Positions 15,462 through 22,950 of a DNA stretch of 23,426 bases are shown piece by piece. Both the position numbers and the translations under genes were made by a program. The notes under the pieces are model-generated. The model searched no databases. It saw only the letters and a list, made by a program, of their open reading frames with translations, and was not told the origin of the DNA. Each line of letters begins with the position of its first letter. The first letter of the stretch is position 1. This stretch comes from Candidatus Roizmanbacteria bacterium CG_4_10_14_0_8_um_filter_39_9 (lineage in GTDB: Bacteria; Patescibacteriota; Microgenomatia; UBA1406; GWC2-37-13): positions 1 to 23,426 of the forward strand of contig PFLF01000114.1 of the NCBI GenBank assembly GCA_002784505.1, given 5' to 3'.

Positions 15462-16729
15462 TTTAAGTATGATTTAAGACTTCTCTCCGCTTCAAATGCT
15501 TCTTTAAATACTTCACTTTGATGGATAAAATATGTCCGAACTTCATAGATCGATGAGATTCCCAGAAGAAAAAACATTATGGCCAATAACAATTTCTTTT
15601 TCAATGCTCCATGAATAAACTCGAAATTACTTATCCATACGATTGTCAAACCGACAAAGTAAACAATAGAAGGTATTGCGGTAAAAGTGCGTAGCATATT
15701 CGGATTTTCCCACGGGTACGTTACCAACGTTGGTGCAAGGGATAGAAAAAACCAGAATAAAAATAGTTGATTATATTTATCTTTATAATTTATTAGGGCG
15801 ATTATAAGACCCGCAACAAACAAAACGCCCAATATTGGATTGAGAGCGGGTTTATTGGGGTAATTATGTCGCCCATTTACATCTCCTTTAATGTTAAATA
15901 TACCCGCAGTTGAAGATAAGTTACGAAGAAAAAAATCACCCTTTTCTTGTACGGTCATCTCATGATTATTTGGATAAAACTGCTGGTATATACGGATGTC
16001 AGGATTTTTCATTAGGTAGAAAGTAAGAGGTGCTGCAAGGATAATAATAGGTGTAAAAAATACCAACATACATTTTGCCAAGGACCACTGCGTAGGTGGC
16101 CTTTTGGCTGTCATTATCGACGAAAGAAGGAAAAAGAAAGGGATAATAAAATAAATTCTTCCTGGTTGATACGAGTTGTAAGCAAGGCCAGAAAATAATC
16201 CGGAAATAAACAGATGAGTCCAAGTATTTGTATTTTTATAGCGGAGCATATAATAGAGCGAAGTGAGTTCAAGAAAGAGAAGAAAGGTAACTTCAAATCC
16301 AAACCGTGCAAAATTAAAATACCAGCGCATTGATAAAAATGTGAGAGCGAGAAGGAAGGGGAGTATTTTTGTAGTTGGTAGTTGGTAGTTGGTAGTCCGA
16401 AAGACCATTTTGAAAATCAAATATACTAAAATAGTGTTGAAAACACCAAAAATTGCTGCGGGAAGTCTCAATGCCATCAAACTTACACCCCAGATTTTAA
16501 ATGACAGAAGAATAAGATAAAAATAGAGGGTGGCGTGTCCGGTGGCAAGAGTACTGTAGGGGGTATATCCCTGCTTTCCCAGGTGAAGCGCAAGTTTTGT
16601 AAATTCTATTTCATCAAATGTTGTATTTTTCGGTATTTGTACATATTGATAAAAAACTACCAATAAACTAATTATGAAAAGGAAAATGAATGGTAAGAAC
16701 TTGTTAATTGTACTTTTTAGCGAGGTCAT
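15458..16729 (-). CDS. GT39-like polytopic glycosyltransferase
   Basis: A 423-residue GT-C protein. KNTTFDEIEFTKLALHLG (D39, E40) is the acidic motif, followed by ATGHATLYFYLILLSFKIWG and ALRLPAAIFGVFNTIL, standard for GT39. About eleven helices follow and only a short C-terminal tail. The frame extends to a GTG at 16753; I prefer the ATG at 16729, which still overlaps the upstream GT2 gene by 26 bp. A cytoplasmic loop near residues 110-120 (TTNYQLPTTK) is encoded by a 7-bp tandem repeat. Fourth-to-last in effect, it is the third gene of the overlapping operon. Confidence 0.86.
   Translation of the reverse strand: MTSLKSTINKFLPFIFLFIISLLVVFYQYVQIPKNTTFDEIEFTKLALHLGKQGYTPYSTLATGHATLYFYLILLSFKIWGVSLMALRLPAAIFGVFNTILVYLIFKMVFRTTNYQLPTTKILPFLLALTFLSMRWYFNFARFGFEVTFLLFLELTSLYYMLRYKNTNTWTHLFISGLFSGLAYNSYQPGRIYFIIPFFFLLSSIMTAKRPPTQWSLAKCMLVFFTPIIILAAPLTFYLMKNPDIRIYQQFYPNNHEMTVQEKGDFFLRNLSSTAGIFNIKGDVNGRHNYPNKPALNPILGVLFVAGLIIALINYKDKYNQLFLFWFFLSLAPTLVTYPWENPNMLRTFTAIPSIVYFVGLTIVWISNFEFIHGALKKKLLLAIMFFLLGISSIYEVRTYFIHQSEVFKEAFEAERSLKSYLK
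16371..16396. repeat. 7-bp tandem repeat (GTAGTTG x 3.7) inside a coding region
   Basis: Three full GTAGTTG units and a five-base partial unit lie at 16371-16396 within the GT39 gene at 15458-16729. Because 7 is not a multiple of 3, the copies are read in successive frames as TTNYQLPTT. The loop lies between two helices, where an insertion would be tolerated. A gain or loss of one unit would shift the frame. Confidence 0.85.
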
Positions 16730-17459
16730 AGTACTTGATAAGCAAGATATCACGAAGCGATTCGAAAGTATCTTTGACGAAGTTAACTCTTCTGGTTTCG
16801 GCGTATTTCCAATCCACCGATATCTCCGTTATTTTATAACCTTTCTTGGCGGCTACAAACAAAAACTCAATATCAAATCCCGCCGATACAGAAGGGCCGG
16901 AGACTCTTTTATTAGTATGAAATACTTTTAATGCGTTAATGAGATTAATGGCAATTGTTCTGTCAAACAATTTAAAACCACATTGTGTATCGTTGATTCC
17001 CCGTAATCCAAGCAGCAACGATTTAACGAGGACACTTCCATAAGACATGATTTTTCTGAAAATCGGAGCATCTTTTCGGTCTTTATTTCTTGATCCGATA
17101 ATGATAGGCGTTTGAGGATCGATGGCTCTGATTAACTTCTCCGATTCTTCGATGGGGGTTGCAAGATCGAAATCTGAAAACATAACATATTGACTTTTTG
17201 ATTTTCGTATCCCATCAATGATGGCAAAGGCTTTTCCTTGGTGATTATTTTCGATAAGACGAAATTTTGTGAAAAGTGACAAATATTTGTTTTTTATGAC
17301 ATCTTTTGACTTATCATCAGATCCATCATCAATTATAAGTATCTCGGCAAATCTATTGTCATCTTTGGTAAAGTTGCCAATTTTATCCAGGACGCCTTTT
17401 TGGATATTTAATTCTTCGTTATAACATGGGATAACAAGCGAAATAGTTATATTATTCAT
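16704..17459 (-). CDS. Polyprenyl-phosphate hexose synthase-like GT2 (DPM1/ALG5-type)
   Basis: A 251-residue GT2 enzyme resembling dolichyl/undecaprenyl-phosphate glucose or mannose synthases. It starts ISLVIPCYNEELNIQ and contains LIIDDGSDDKS, the metal-binding SDFDLATPIEE, and NDTQCGFKLFDR, a hallmark of this group. FDIEFLFVAAKKGYKI and VDWKY close the catalytic domain. There is no C-terminal GtrA-like membrane domain, so it acts at the inner face of the membrane. It would charge polyprenyl phosphate with a hexose, the donor used by GT-C enzymes. Four GT-C genes share its operon, which supports this role. The ATG at 17459 overlaps the upstream stop region by 8 bp; the frame extends to 17522 without support. 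Glucose versus mannose is not resolvable. Confidence 0.88.
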   Translation of the reverse strand: MNNITISLVIPCYNEELNIQKGVLDKIGNFTKDDNRFAEILIIDDGSDDKSKDVIKNKYLSLFTKFRLIENNHQGKAFAIIDGIRKSKSQYVMFSDFDLATPIEESEKLIRAIDPQTPIIIGSRNKDRKDAPIFRKIMSYGSVLVKSLLLGLRGINDTQCGFKLFDRTIAINLINALKVFHTNKRVSGPSVSAGFDIEFLFVAAKKGYKITEISVDWKYAETRRVNFVKDTFESLRDILLIKYYDLAKKYN

Positions 17460-18900
17460 GTACCAGCCGATAAATTTTAATCCCCTCCACCTCCCACATT
17501 GTATCAATTTTCGCTTTTCCAAACATATTTATATTCCAGGATCCCGTATGAAGAATGTCACAGGGGCCCCGGTCACACAGAACAAACATTTGATCGGTTA
17601 CCTGACTGACACCTCGATCTGCAACGTGGTATCCTTGCGCTTCAAGAAAATAGATATAGGTTTCTTCGCTGGTAAATTCAATCGGATAGGTAGCAAGGTT
17701 AAAAAGCTTGCCGCTCATATGGGGAGTAATAGAGTTAGCAATCTGCTCGGCTCTTTTAATTTGGTCACTTGGCGGTCCTGCAATGAAATAATACTGAGAA
17801 GCATTAACAAATAAAAATCCTACTATTAAAAATGAAAGGATAACGATTGTTACCGGCTTCTTCAAAAGAAAAGAGGCAAAATACCCCATTACCGCGTACA
17901 TGCTCAGATATGCTACTCCAAAATAGTGGGGGAAACGTCCGCTGCTGAGCAGACTAAAGCAATAAATAAAGGAAAAAGCATTTAATGCGTTGATCACGAT
18001 CAGTGGATGAACTTTATTTTTTCTAATAAAAAATATGAGCAGACCAATTATTACTAATGACAAAAGGAATAGGGGGATTGCTGGAAGACTGATTTGAAGT
18101 GCGATATTCCAGAAAGCCTGATTTGTCTCAAGAAGTCGGGTTAGGGGAGATCCTCCTGCAACAATATTCTGTTTGGTAAAGAGAGAATTCAAATTACGGA
18201 AATTAATAAAATCGTGCTTAAGATCAAAAAGAATAAGAGGAAACGAAATGATCAAAAACCCTATGAGCGATACACCAATTGATATAACATGACTAATGCG
18301 TTTTTTTTTCTGTTGGGCAAGGTAATAAAGAAAGATCAGCCCAATAGGGACCGCCATCAGAGCTGCAAGATGATGAAGCTGAAAGGAAAATCCGAAGAAG
18401 GCGCCAAATAATAATCCATACCACAGATTATTTTTTTTTGAATATATCGTTTTATACAAAAAATACATGGTCATAAATGAAGCAAACGGGAGAAGATTGG
18501 GGTTCCAAGAGAAGCGGTTAAATGAAATAAGATTAAATGAAAAAGTGGCAAGAATAAGAAATACGATAGCCGTTTCGAAATTTACTGTTTTTTCCAACAT
18601 AATGAATGCGGTGATTAGTCCCACAATCGAAAGAATTGCAACCCCATAAGCAAGACCGACCGGGTCAAAACGGAGGGGAATGAGAAAAGGAGCGATGAGA
18701 TAGTAAAAAAAAGGTCCGAGATATACCTGTCCTATTGATGAAGGGGGGCCAATGGCAGGGAAATGTTCAAATGTTATTATTCGTCTTGCGATAACAGCGT
18801 CTCGTCCCTGATCAGCCAAAAACATAGCAAACTCAGGGAGTCGCCAGAGGCGTAAAAACGCAGCGCATAGTATAATAACGATAGATATGAAGCGTTTCAT
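17452..18900 (-). CDS. GT39-like polytopic glycosyltransferase, DQ variant
   Basis: A 482-residue membrane protein, first gene of the five-gene operon running down to 12731. Helix 1 (about residues 4-18) is followed by FLADQGRDAVIARRI: the acidic pair is D30-Q31 with a second Asp at 34, instead of the DE of its neighbours. GQVYLGPFFYYLIAPFL follows, then about ten helices and a soluble tail from about residue 375 with cysteines in LCDRGPCD that could form a disulphide outside the cell. A polyprenyl-phosphate-sugar synthase is encoded next, overlapping by 8 bp, and may make its donor. The ATG at 18900 lies 5 nt from a TAAAAT -10 box and 14 bp inside the divergent gene. Confidence 0.85.
   Translation of the reverse strand: MKRFISIVIILCAAFLRLWRLPEFAMFLADQGRDAVIARRIITFEHFPAIGPPSSIGQVYLGPFFYYLIAPFLIPLRFDPVGLAYGVAILSIVGLITAFIMLEKTVNFETAIVFLILATFSFNLISFNRFSWNPNLLPFASFMTMYFLYKTIYSKKNNLWYGLLFGAFFGFSFQLHHLAALMAVPIGLIFLYYLAQQKKKRISHVISIGVSLIGFLIISFPLILFDLKHDFINFRNLNSLFTKQNIVAGGSPLTRLLETNQAFWNIALQISLPAIPLFLLSLVIIGLLIFFIRKNKVHPLIVINALNAFSFIYCFSLLSSGRFPHYFGVAYLSMYAVMGYFASFLLKKPVTIVILSFLIVGFLFVNASQYYFIAGPPSDQIKRAEQIANSITPHMSGKLFNLATYPIEFTSEETYIYFLEAQGYHVADRGVSQVTDQMFVLCDRGPCDILHTGSWNINMFGKAKIDTMWEVEGIKIYRLVHE
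18871..18876 (+). promoter_or_regulatory. Predicted -10 for the PIG-V-like gene at 18887
   Basis: TATAAT lies 10 nt before the ATG, predicting a leader of 3-4 nt. No -35 or TG extension is visible. It sits within codons 9-10 of the divergent GT39 gene, so that gene's N-terminus doubles as promoter. Confidence 0.5.
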
Positions 18901-19990
18901 GCCTTATTTTACCTTACTTTTTGTTGTTTTAACAAGCACAGTTATCGTATGGTTGCCGTTTTTAATGCGGACAAACGGATCCTCTATGTTGGATATATAC
19001 AAACAATATGACGGTCCTCTATATATCATCCCCGCAAAAACATTTTATAATCCTCAACTGATCGAAAGCATAAATCGCGACAGCTCTCTTCCTCAAAGTC
19101 CGTTATATTTTGCAGCTCATCTTCCTTTATACCCCATTCTCATAGCGATATTCGCTCCGATAATAGGATATTTGAAGTCGATGATCTTTGTAAACGTCCT
19201 ATGTACTGTTCTTCTTTCCTGGGTATTTTATTTTACGGTAAAAAAGCTTCACATATCAAAAAATCCCTTGCTTCTGAGCACTATCTTACTTTTTTTACCG
19301 CGGTTATTAGTAGTAAGGACAACGGGAGCTCCTGAAAGTCTTTTTCTAATTTGTATTGTAGCCTCATTGTATTTCTTTGAGACAGAGCGTTATTTTTATG
19401 CTGGCTTACTCGGAGCATTATCTGTCTTGACTAAGCTACCGGGGATACTTCTTTTCGGCGCATACGGATTGGTTTTTGCTGAAAAATATATTCAAACGAA
19501 AAAAATAAAGCAGGGTTGGTGGTGGATATTTCTGATCCCTCTTGCACTTTTTGGTGTGTTCTCAATCTACCAGATACAGTACGGAGATTTTTATGCCTTT
19601 TTCCATACAGGGGGAACTGTACCCACGCCGTATCCATTTTCCGTTTTTAATACGGAGGCAAAGTGGGTTGGAACTGCATGGCTTGAAGATGTTCTGTTCT
19701 ATTTCTTCCTTTATGGGATTGCTGTCTATCAACTGAAAAATAGCAGACACCGGAGTTTTTATTATTTCACACTGGTTTTTTTACTTGCCAGTACCTGCAT
19801 ACAACATAGAGACATAAGTCGCTACACACTTCCATTATGGCCAATGACCTTAATCGTGTTTGAATCGTTTTTTACTTCAAAACGGTTTGTTGTTGTGGGG
19901 CTAATCCTTCTCATCGCCATCTATTTATATGCGTGGAACTTTTTGAATTTTAACGTCATGCCGATAAATGAATGGCTTCCTTTTTTGTAA
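18887..19990 (+). CDS. GT-C glycosyltransferase, PIG-V-like
   Basis: A 367-residue membrane protein. After helix 1, YKQYDGPLYIIPA (D42) and FAAHLPLYPILIAIF (78-92) match the WDG..Y and PLYP motifs of PIG-V/GT76-like mannosyltransferases. VVRTTGAPESLFL and LTKLPGILLF further along fit the same group. HRDISRYTLPLWP near residue 310 is also typical. About nine helices; no soluble tail. It would add a sugar, perhaps mannose, from a polyprenyl-phosphate donor. The ATG at 18887 is preferred over the in-frame ATG at 18899 because of the nearby -10. Its first four residues, MKRF, mirror those of the overlapping divergent gene. It ends 21 bp before the export operon. Confidence 0.78.
   Translation: MKRFMPYFTLLFVVLTSTVIVWLPFLMRTNGSSMLDIYKQYDGPLYIIPAKTFYNPQLIESINRDSSLPQSPLYFAAHLPLYPILIAIFAPIIGYLKSMIFVNVLCTVLLSWVFYFTVKKLHISKNPLLLSTILLFLPRLLVVRTTGAPESLFLICIVASLYFFETERYFYAGLLGALSVLTKLPGILLFGAYGLVFAEKYIQTKKIKQGWWWIFLIPLALFGVFSIYQIQYGDFYAFFHTGGTVPTPYPFSVFNTEAKWVGTAWLEDVLFYFFLYGIAVYQLKNSRHRSFYYFTLVFLLASTCIQHRDISRYTLPLWPMTLIVFESFFTSKRFVVVGLILLIAIYLYAWNFLNFNVMPINEWLPFL
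18906..18911 (-). promoter_or_regulatory. Predicted promoter for the five-gene operon starting at 18900
   Basis: Minus-strand TAAAAT ends 5 nt before the ATG at 18900, so transcription would start at or next to the ATG. TTGTTA lies 18 bp upstream as a reasonable -35. The box is inside the first codons of the divergent gene. Confidence 0.5.
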
Positions 19991-19999
19991 GGTAGACTA

Positions 20000-20005
20000 T
20001 ATAAT
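20000..20005 (+). promoter_or_regulatory. Predicted -10 for the MacA/MacB-type operon
   Basis: TATAAT ends 6 nt before the ATG at 20012 in a 21-bp gap, so the predicted transcription start falls on the ATG itself. No good -35 and no Shine-Dalgarno are present. Read-through from the upstream gene is also possible. Confidence 0.5.
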
Positions 20006-20011
20006 CAATAT

Positions 20012-21058
20012 ATGAAATTGAAGAGCGTTTTTTTTGTGATAAAAAAAAGATGGTATGTATTTGTTATTATTGCCGCGGGGGTTGGTATATTTTTGTATCA
20101 ACAGCAAAGCACCAAAGCTCAGGTTGCAAAACTCGCAACCTATACGGTCAAGCGTCAAGATTTACAGGACATTTTGACCTTATCAGGACAGGTCGCAGCT
20201 GATGATCATGTCGTTTTACGTTTTCAATCATCAGGGAAGCTTACCTGGGTTGGAGCAAAGGTGGGGGACGTCGTAAAGAAATATCAGGGAATTGCATCCC
20301 TCGATACGAGAGATTTAAAAATGAGACTTCAAAAAAATCTTAATTCTTTTGCTTCCCAACGGGGAACATTTGATCAGTCGCGTGATGATAACCAACGAGT
20401 GGGAGATCAGCCGATCCGTGAGAATGGGGATCGCATGAAACGGCTTCTTGAAGATGCCCAATATGATTTAAGCAGTTCCGTTCTCGACGTTGAGTTAAGT
20501 GACCTTGCGCTTGAATATTCCTATTTATACACACCGATTGCAGGGGTTGTGGTACGGGCAGATGTGACGAATCCGGGAACAAATATTACACCAGCCGGAG
20601 CAGAGTTTGAAATAATCAATCCGGATACACTTTACTTTTCTTTTATTGCCGACCAAACCGAGGTAATAAGACTAAAGGAAGGCATAAGAGGGGAAATTTT
20701 ACTTGACTCCTATCCTGACGATAAGATCAAAGGCGAGTTATATTATATTTCCTACATTCCAAAGGCGGGGGAGACGGGGACCGTATATGAAGGGAGAATA
20801 AAAATGCCGGTGGACCAAGAAATGAAGTATCGGTTTGGCATGACGGGTGACACCGAATTTGTGATGGGAGAAAAAAATAATGTGATTGCGGCGCCTGACA
20901 AATTTATTAAAGCTGAAGGGGACAAGAAATATGTAATGAGGTTACATGACGGAAAAGAAGAAAAAGTTTATATTAAAACGGGGCTTGAGGTAGACGGAAA
21001 TGTTGAAATACTTTCAGGTATTGAAGAAGGAAACGTTATATTGAGCGTACAGAAATAA
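20012..21058 (+). CDS. HlyD/MacA-type membrane-fusion protein
   Basis: A 348-residue periplasmic-adaptor-like protein. A basic N-terminus and one helix (about residues 15-30) anchor it. The biotinyl-lipoyl-like half-motifs are at about 60-100 (VVLRFQSSGKLTWVGAKVGD) and 170-195 (YTPIAGVVVRADVTNPG), separated by a short, low-complexity hairpin of about 65 residues, shorter than in classic MacA. Beta-barrel and membrane-proximal domains follow. It is first in an operon with an ABC ATPase and a MacB-type permease. It would link the permease to an external partner or gate substrate in the cell envelope. The substrate may be a peptide, lipoprotein or lipid. No outer-membrane channel gene is present. 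Confidence 0.88.
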   Translation: MKLKSVFFVIKKRWYVFVIIAAGVGIFLYQQQSTKAQVAKLATYTVKRQDLQDILTLSGQVAADDHVVLRFQSSGKLTWVGAKVGDVVKKYQGIASLDTRDLKMRLQKNLNSFASQRGTFDQSRDDNQRVGDQPIRENGDRMKRLLEDAQYDLSSSVLDVELSDLALEYSYLYTPIAGVVVRADVTNPGTNITPAGAEFEIINPDTLYFSFIADQTEVIRLKEGIRGEILLDSYPDDKIKGELYYISYIPKAGETGTVYEGRIKMPVDQEMKYRFGMTGDTEFVMGEKNNVIAAPDKFIKAEGDKKYVMRLHDGKEEKVYIKTGLEVDGNVEILSGIEEGNVILSVQK

Positions 21059-21060
21059 TC

Positions 21061-21066
21061 AAAGGA
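21061..21066 (+). promoter_or_regulatory. Shine-Dalgarno site for the ABC ATPase gene
   Basis: AAAGGA lies 8 nt before the ATG at 21075, in the 16-bp gap after the membrane-fusion protein gene. It is the only well-placed Shine-Dalgarno-like site I found in the window, and it precedes an internal operon gene. Confidence 0.55.
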
Positions 21067-21074
21067 TCCTGCCT

Positions 21075-21743
21075 ATGATCAAACTTCAAAATGTAAATAA
21101 GTCCTATCAGCTTGATGACGAGGTTATTTTCATTGCCTTAAACAATATCAATCTTGAAATTGAACAGGGTGAATTTACCTCAATCATAGGACCATCCGGA
21201 TCAGGCAAATCTACCCTCATGCACATCATCGGCCTACTTGACCAACCCACAAGTGGTTTAATTTTTATTAACAATAAAGACGTATCAAAACTTAACGACA
21301 ATGAACTTTCATCACTCCGCAACACTTTTGTAGGATTTGTTTTTCAGCAATTCAATCTAATCAATAAATTGACCGTACTTGAAAATATACTCATTCCGAC
21401 CATTTATACTCGTTCAAAGCTTGAATTTGATCCGATCGAAAAGGCAAGATATTTGCTCAAAAGGTTCGGGCTGGAAACAAAAGAAAAATCTTTTCCCAAT
21501 AAGATTTCAGGAGGCCAACAGCAACGAGTTGCTATAGCACGCGCTTTAATAATGACCCCCCAACTCATATTAGCAGATGAGCCGACGGGAAATCTGGATA
21601 CCAAATCGGGCTCTGAAATATTAAAGCTTCTCCATGAACTGCATGAACAGGAGAAAATGACGGTGGTAATCGTAACTCACGATCCGAACATTGCAGCAAC
21701 TACGAACAGAAAAATAGAAATTAAAGACGGAAAAATACAATGA
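21075..21743 (+). CDS. ABC transporter ATPase, MacB/LolD type
   Basis: A 222-residue nucleotide-binding protein of the usual length for this family. It shows Walker A GPSGSGKS (39-46), Q-loop FQQFN (90-94), the signature ISGGQQQRVAIARAL (144-158), Walker B LILADEP (164-170) with catalytic E169, a D-loop NLD and switch H202. FVFQQFNLI and the DEPTGNLDTKSG context are typical of the MacB/LolD/FtsE subgroup. It powers the permease encoded by the next gene, whose ATG overlaps its stop (ATGA, 4 bp). All catalytic residues are intact, so it should be active. The closest roles are export of peptides or macrolide-like compounds, or extraction of lipoproteins. Confidence 0.95.
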   Translation: MIKLQNVNKSYQLDDEVIFIALNNINLEIEQGEFTSIIGPSGSGKSTLMHIIGLLDQPTSGLIFINNKDVSKLNDNELSSLRNTFVGFVFQQFNLINKLTVLENILIPTIYTRSKLEFDPIEKARYLLKRFGLETKEKSFPNKISGGQQQRVAIARALIMTPQLILADEPTGNLDTKSGSEILKLLHELHEQEKMTVVIVTHDPNIAATTNRKIEIKDGKIQ

Positions 21744-22945
21744 ATCATTTTACTTTTGTTCTTAAATCGGCAATTGAAGATTTTTCACGGAATAAGGGCC
21801 GTACATTTCTTACCTCTTTAGGAATTGTTATCGGCGTATTATCCGTTGTGATTCTCATAGCATTCGGTCTTGGTTTAAGAAAATACATCAATGATCAATT
21901 TCAAAGCTTAGGATCCAACCTAATCCGCGTGGTCCCCGGACAAATTCTGAGAAGTGGGGGTTTTAGCTCTACCGGTTCGATGACCACAATCCGTTTTGAC
22001 TTCAGAGACATATTAAAACTTGAACGTGTCAAAAGCGCGGAGTTTGTTATCCCCATCGTAACACGCTCAATTACGGTTTCAATGGGAAAAGGCACAGAAC
22101 CAGCCACGCTCTATGCGAGTACCGCGGATATATTTCTTGCCTTAAATTTAAAAGCGCAGCACGGTGGAATATTTACAAAAAATGATGTAGATAAAAGAAG
22201 CAAAATTGCCGTTATTGGTCCGAAGATTGCAGTGAAATTATTTGGGAATGAAGATGCGGCAATAGGCAAGAATATCAAAATTGATAGTCAAACTTTTAAA
22301 ATTGAAGGGGTGCTTGAAGCAAAGGGAGGAGGGGGATTTGGCGGACCCGATCTTGACTCTTTTATCTATATGCCTCATACCACCGCTCAAGTATTTAATC
22401 CGGATAAAAAGTTTTATGCCATCATCGTCAAATCAAAAAGTGATATAAACATTGAAACTGCAAAGCAAGAAGTTAAAACAGCCATGTTAAAACGATATAA
22501 AGAAGATGATTTTTCGGTCATTGACCAAGCAGAATTACTTGGAGCTATTGAGTCGATTTTTGGGGTGATGAATACGGTGCTCGTTGCGATTGCTGCGGTA
22601 TCACTGGTTGTTGGAGGAATCGGGATCATGAACATCATGTATGTTACCGTGACTGAACGCATAAAAGAAATTGGGATACGCCGTGCACTAGGAGCTCGCA
22701 CTTCAGACATATTATTACAGTTTCTTGTCGAATCAGTTGCTCTCTCGGTATTAGGAGGGCTTATGGGACTGGGATTTGCCTATCTCATCGTTTTTTTTAT
22801 ACAAAACTTTTTCCCGGCTTATATTGATTTAAATTCAGTCGTATTGGCACTTGGAGTTTCATCGGTCATCGGTATAGTCTTCGGTGTATTCCCGGCAAAA
22901 AAAGCAGCAAATCTTTCGCCTATTGATGCGATACGGAGCGAGTAA
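21740..22945 (+). CDS. MacB-type ABC permease (FtsX family)
   Basis: A 401-residue permease. Helix 1 lies at about 20-45 (SLGIVIGVLSVVILIAFGLGL), followed by the extracytoplasmic MacB-type domain (about 50-270), which includes a glycine-rich turn GGGGFGGPD. Three C-terminal helices follow, with the FtsX-family signature GIGIMNIMYVTVTERIKEIG and RRALGAR, and the ending FPAKKAANLSPIDAIRSE. It has no fused ATPase domain, so it pairs with the preceding gene, unlike E. coli MacB. With the membrane-fusion protein it forms a three-part mechanotransmission-type exporter. It ends 6 bp before a convergent GT4 gene, with no terminator hairpin visible. Confidence 0.93.
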   Translation: MNHFTFVLKSAIEDFSRNKGRTFLTSLGIVIGVLSVVILIAFGLGLRKYINDQFQSLGSNLIRVVPGQILRSGGFSSTGSMTTIRFDFRDILKLERVKSAEFVIPIVTRSITVSMGKGTEPATLYASTADIFLALNLKAQHGGIFTKNDVDKRSKIAVIGPKIAVKLFGNEDAAIGKNIKIDSQTFKIEGVLEAKGGGGFGGPDLDSFIYMPHTTAQVFNPDKKFYAIIVKSKSDINIETAKQEVKTAMLKRYKEDDFSVIDQAELLGAIESIFGVMNTVLVAIAAVSLVVGGIGIMNIMYVTVTERIKEIGIRRALGARTSDILLQFLVESVALSVLGGLMGLGFAYLIVFFIQNFFPAYIDLNSVVLALGVSSVIGIVFGVFPAKKAANLSPIDAIRSE

Positions 22946-22950
22946 TATAA

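Noticed and set aside
16371..16396. CRISPR-like repeat
   Set aside because: The units are 7 bp, directly adjacent and without spacers; no cas gene is nearby.
16730..16753. GTG start for the GT39 gene at 15458
   Set aside because: It would deepen the overlap with the GT2 gene to 50 bp and add an uncharged leader. The ATG at 16729 fits the operon pattern better.
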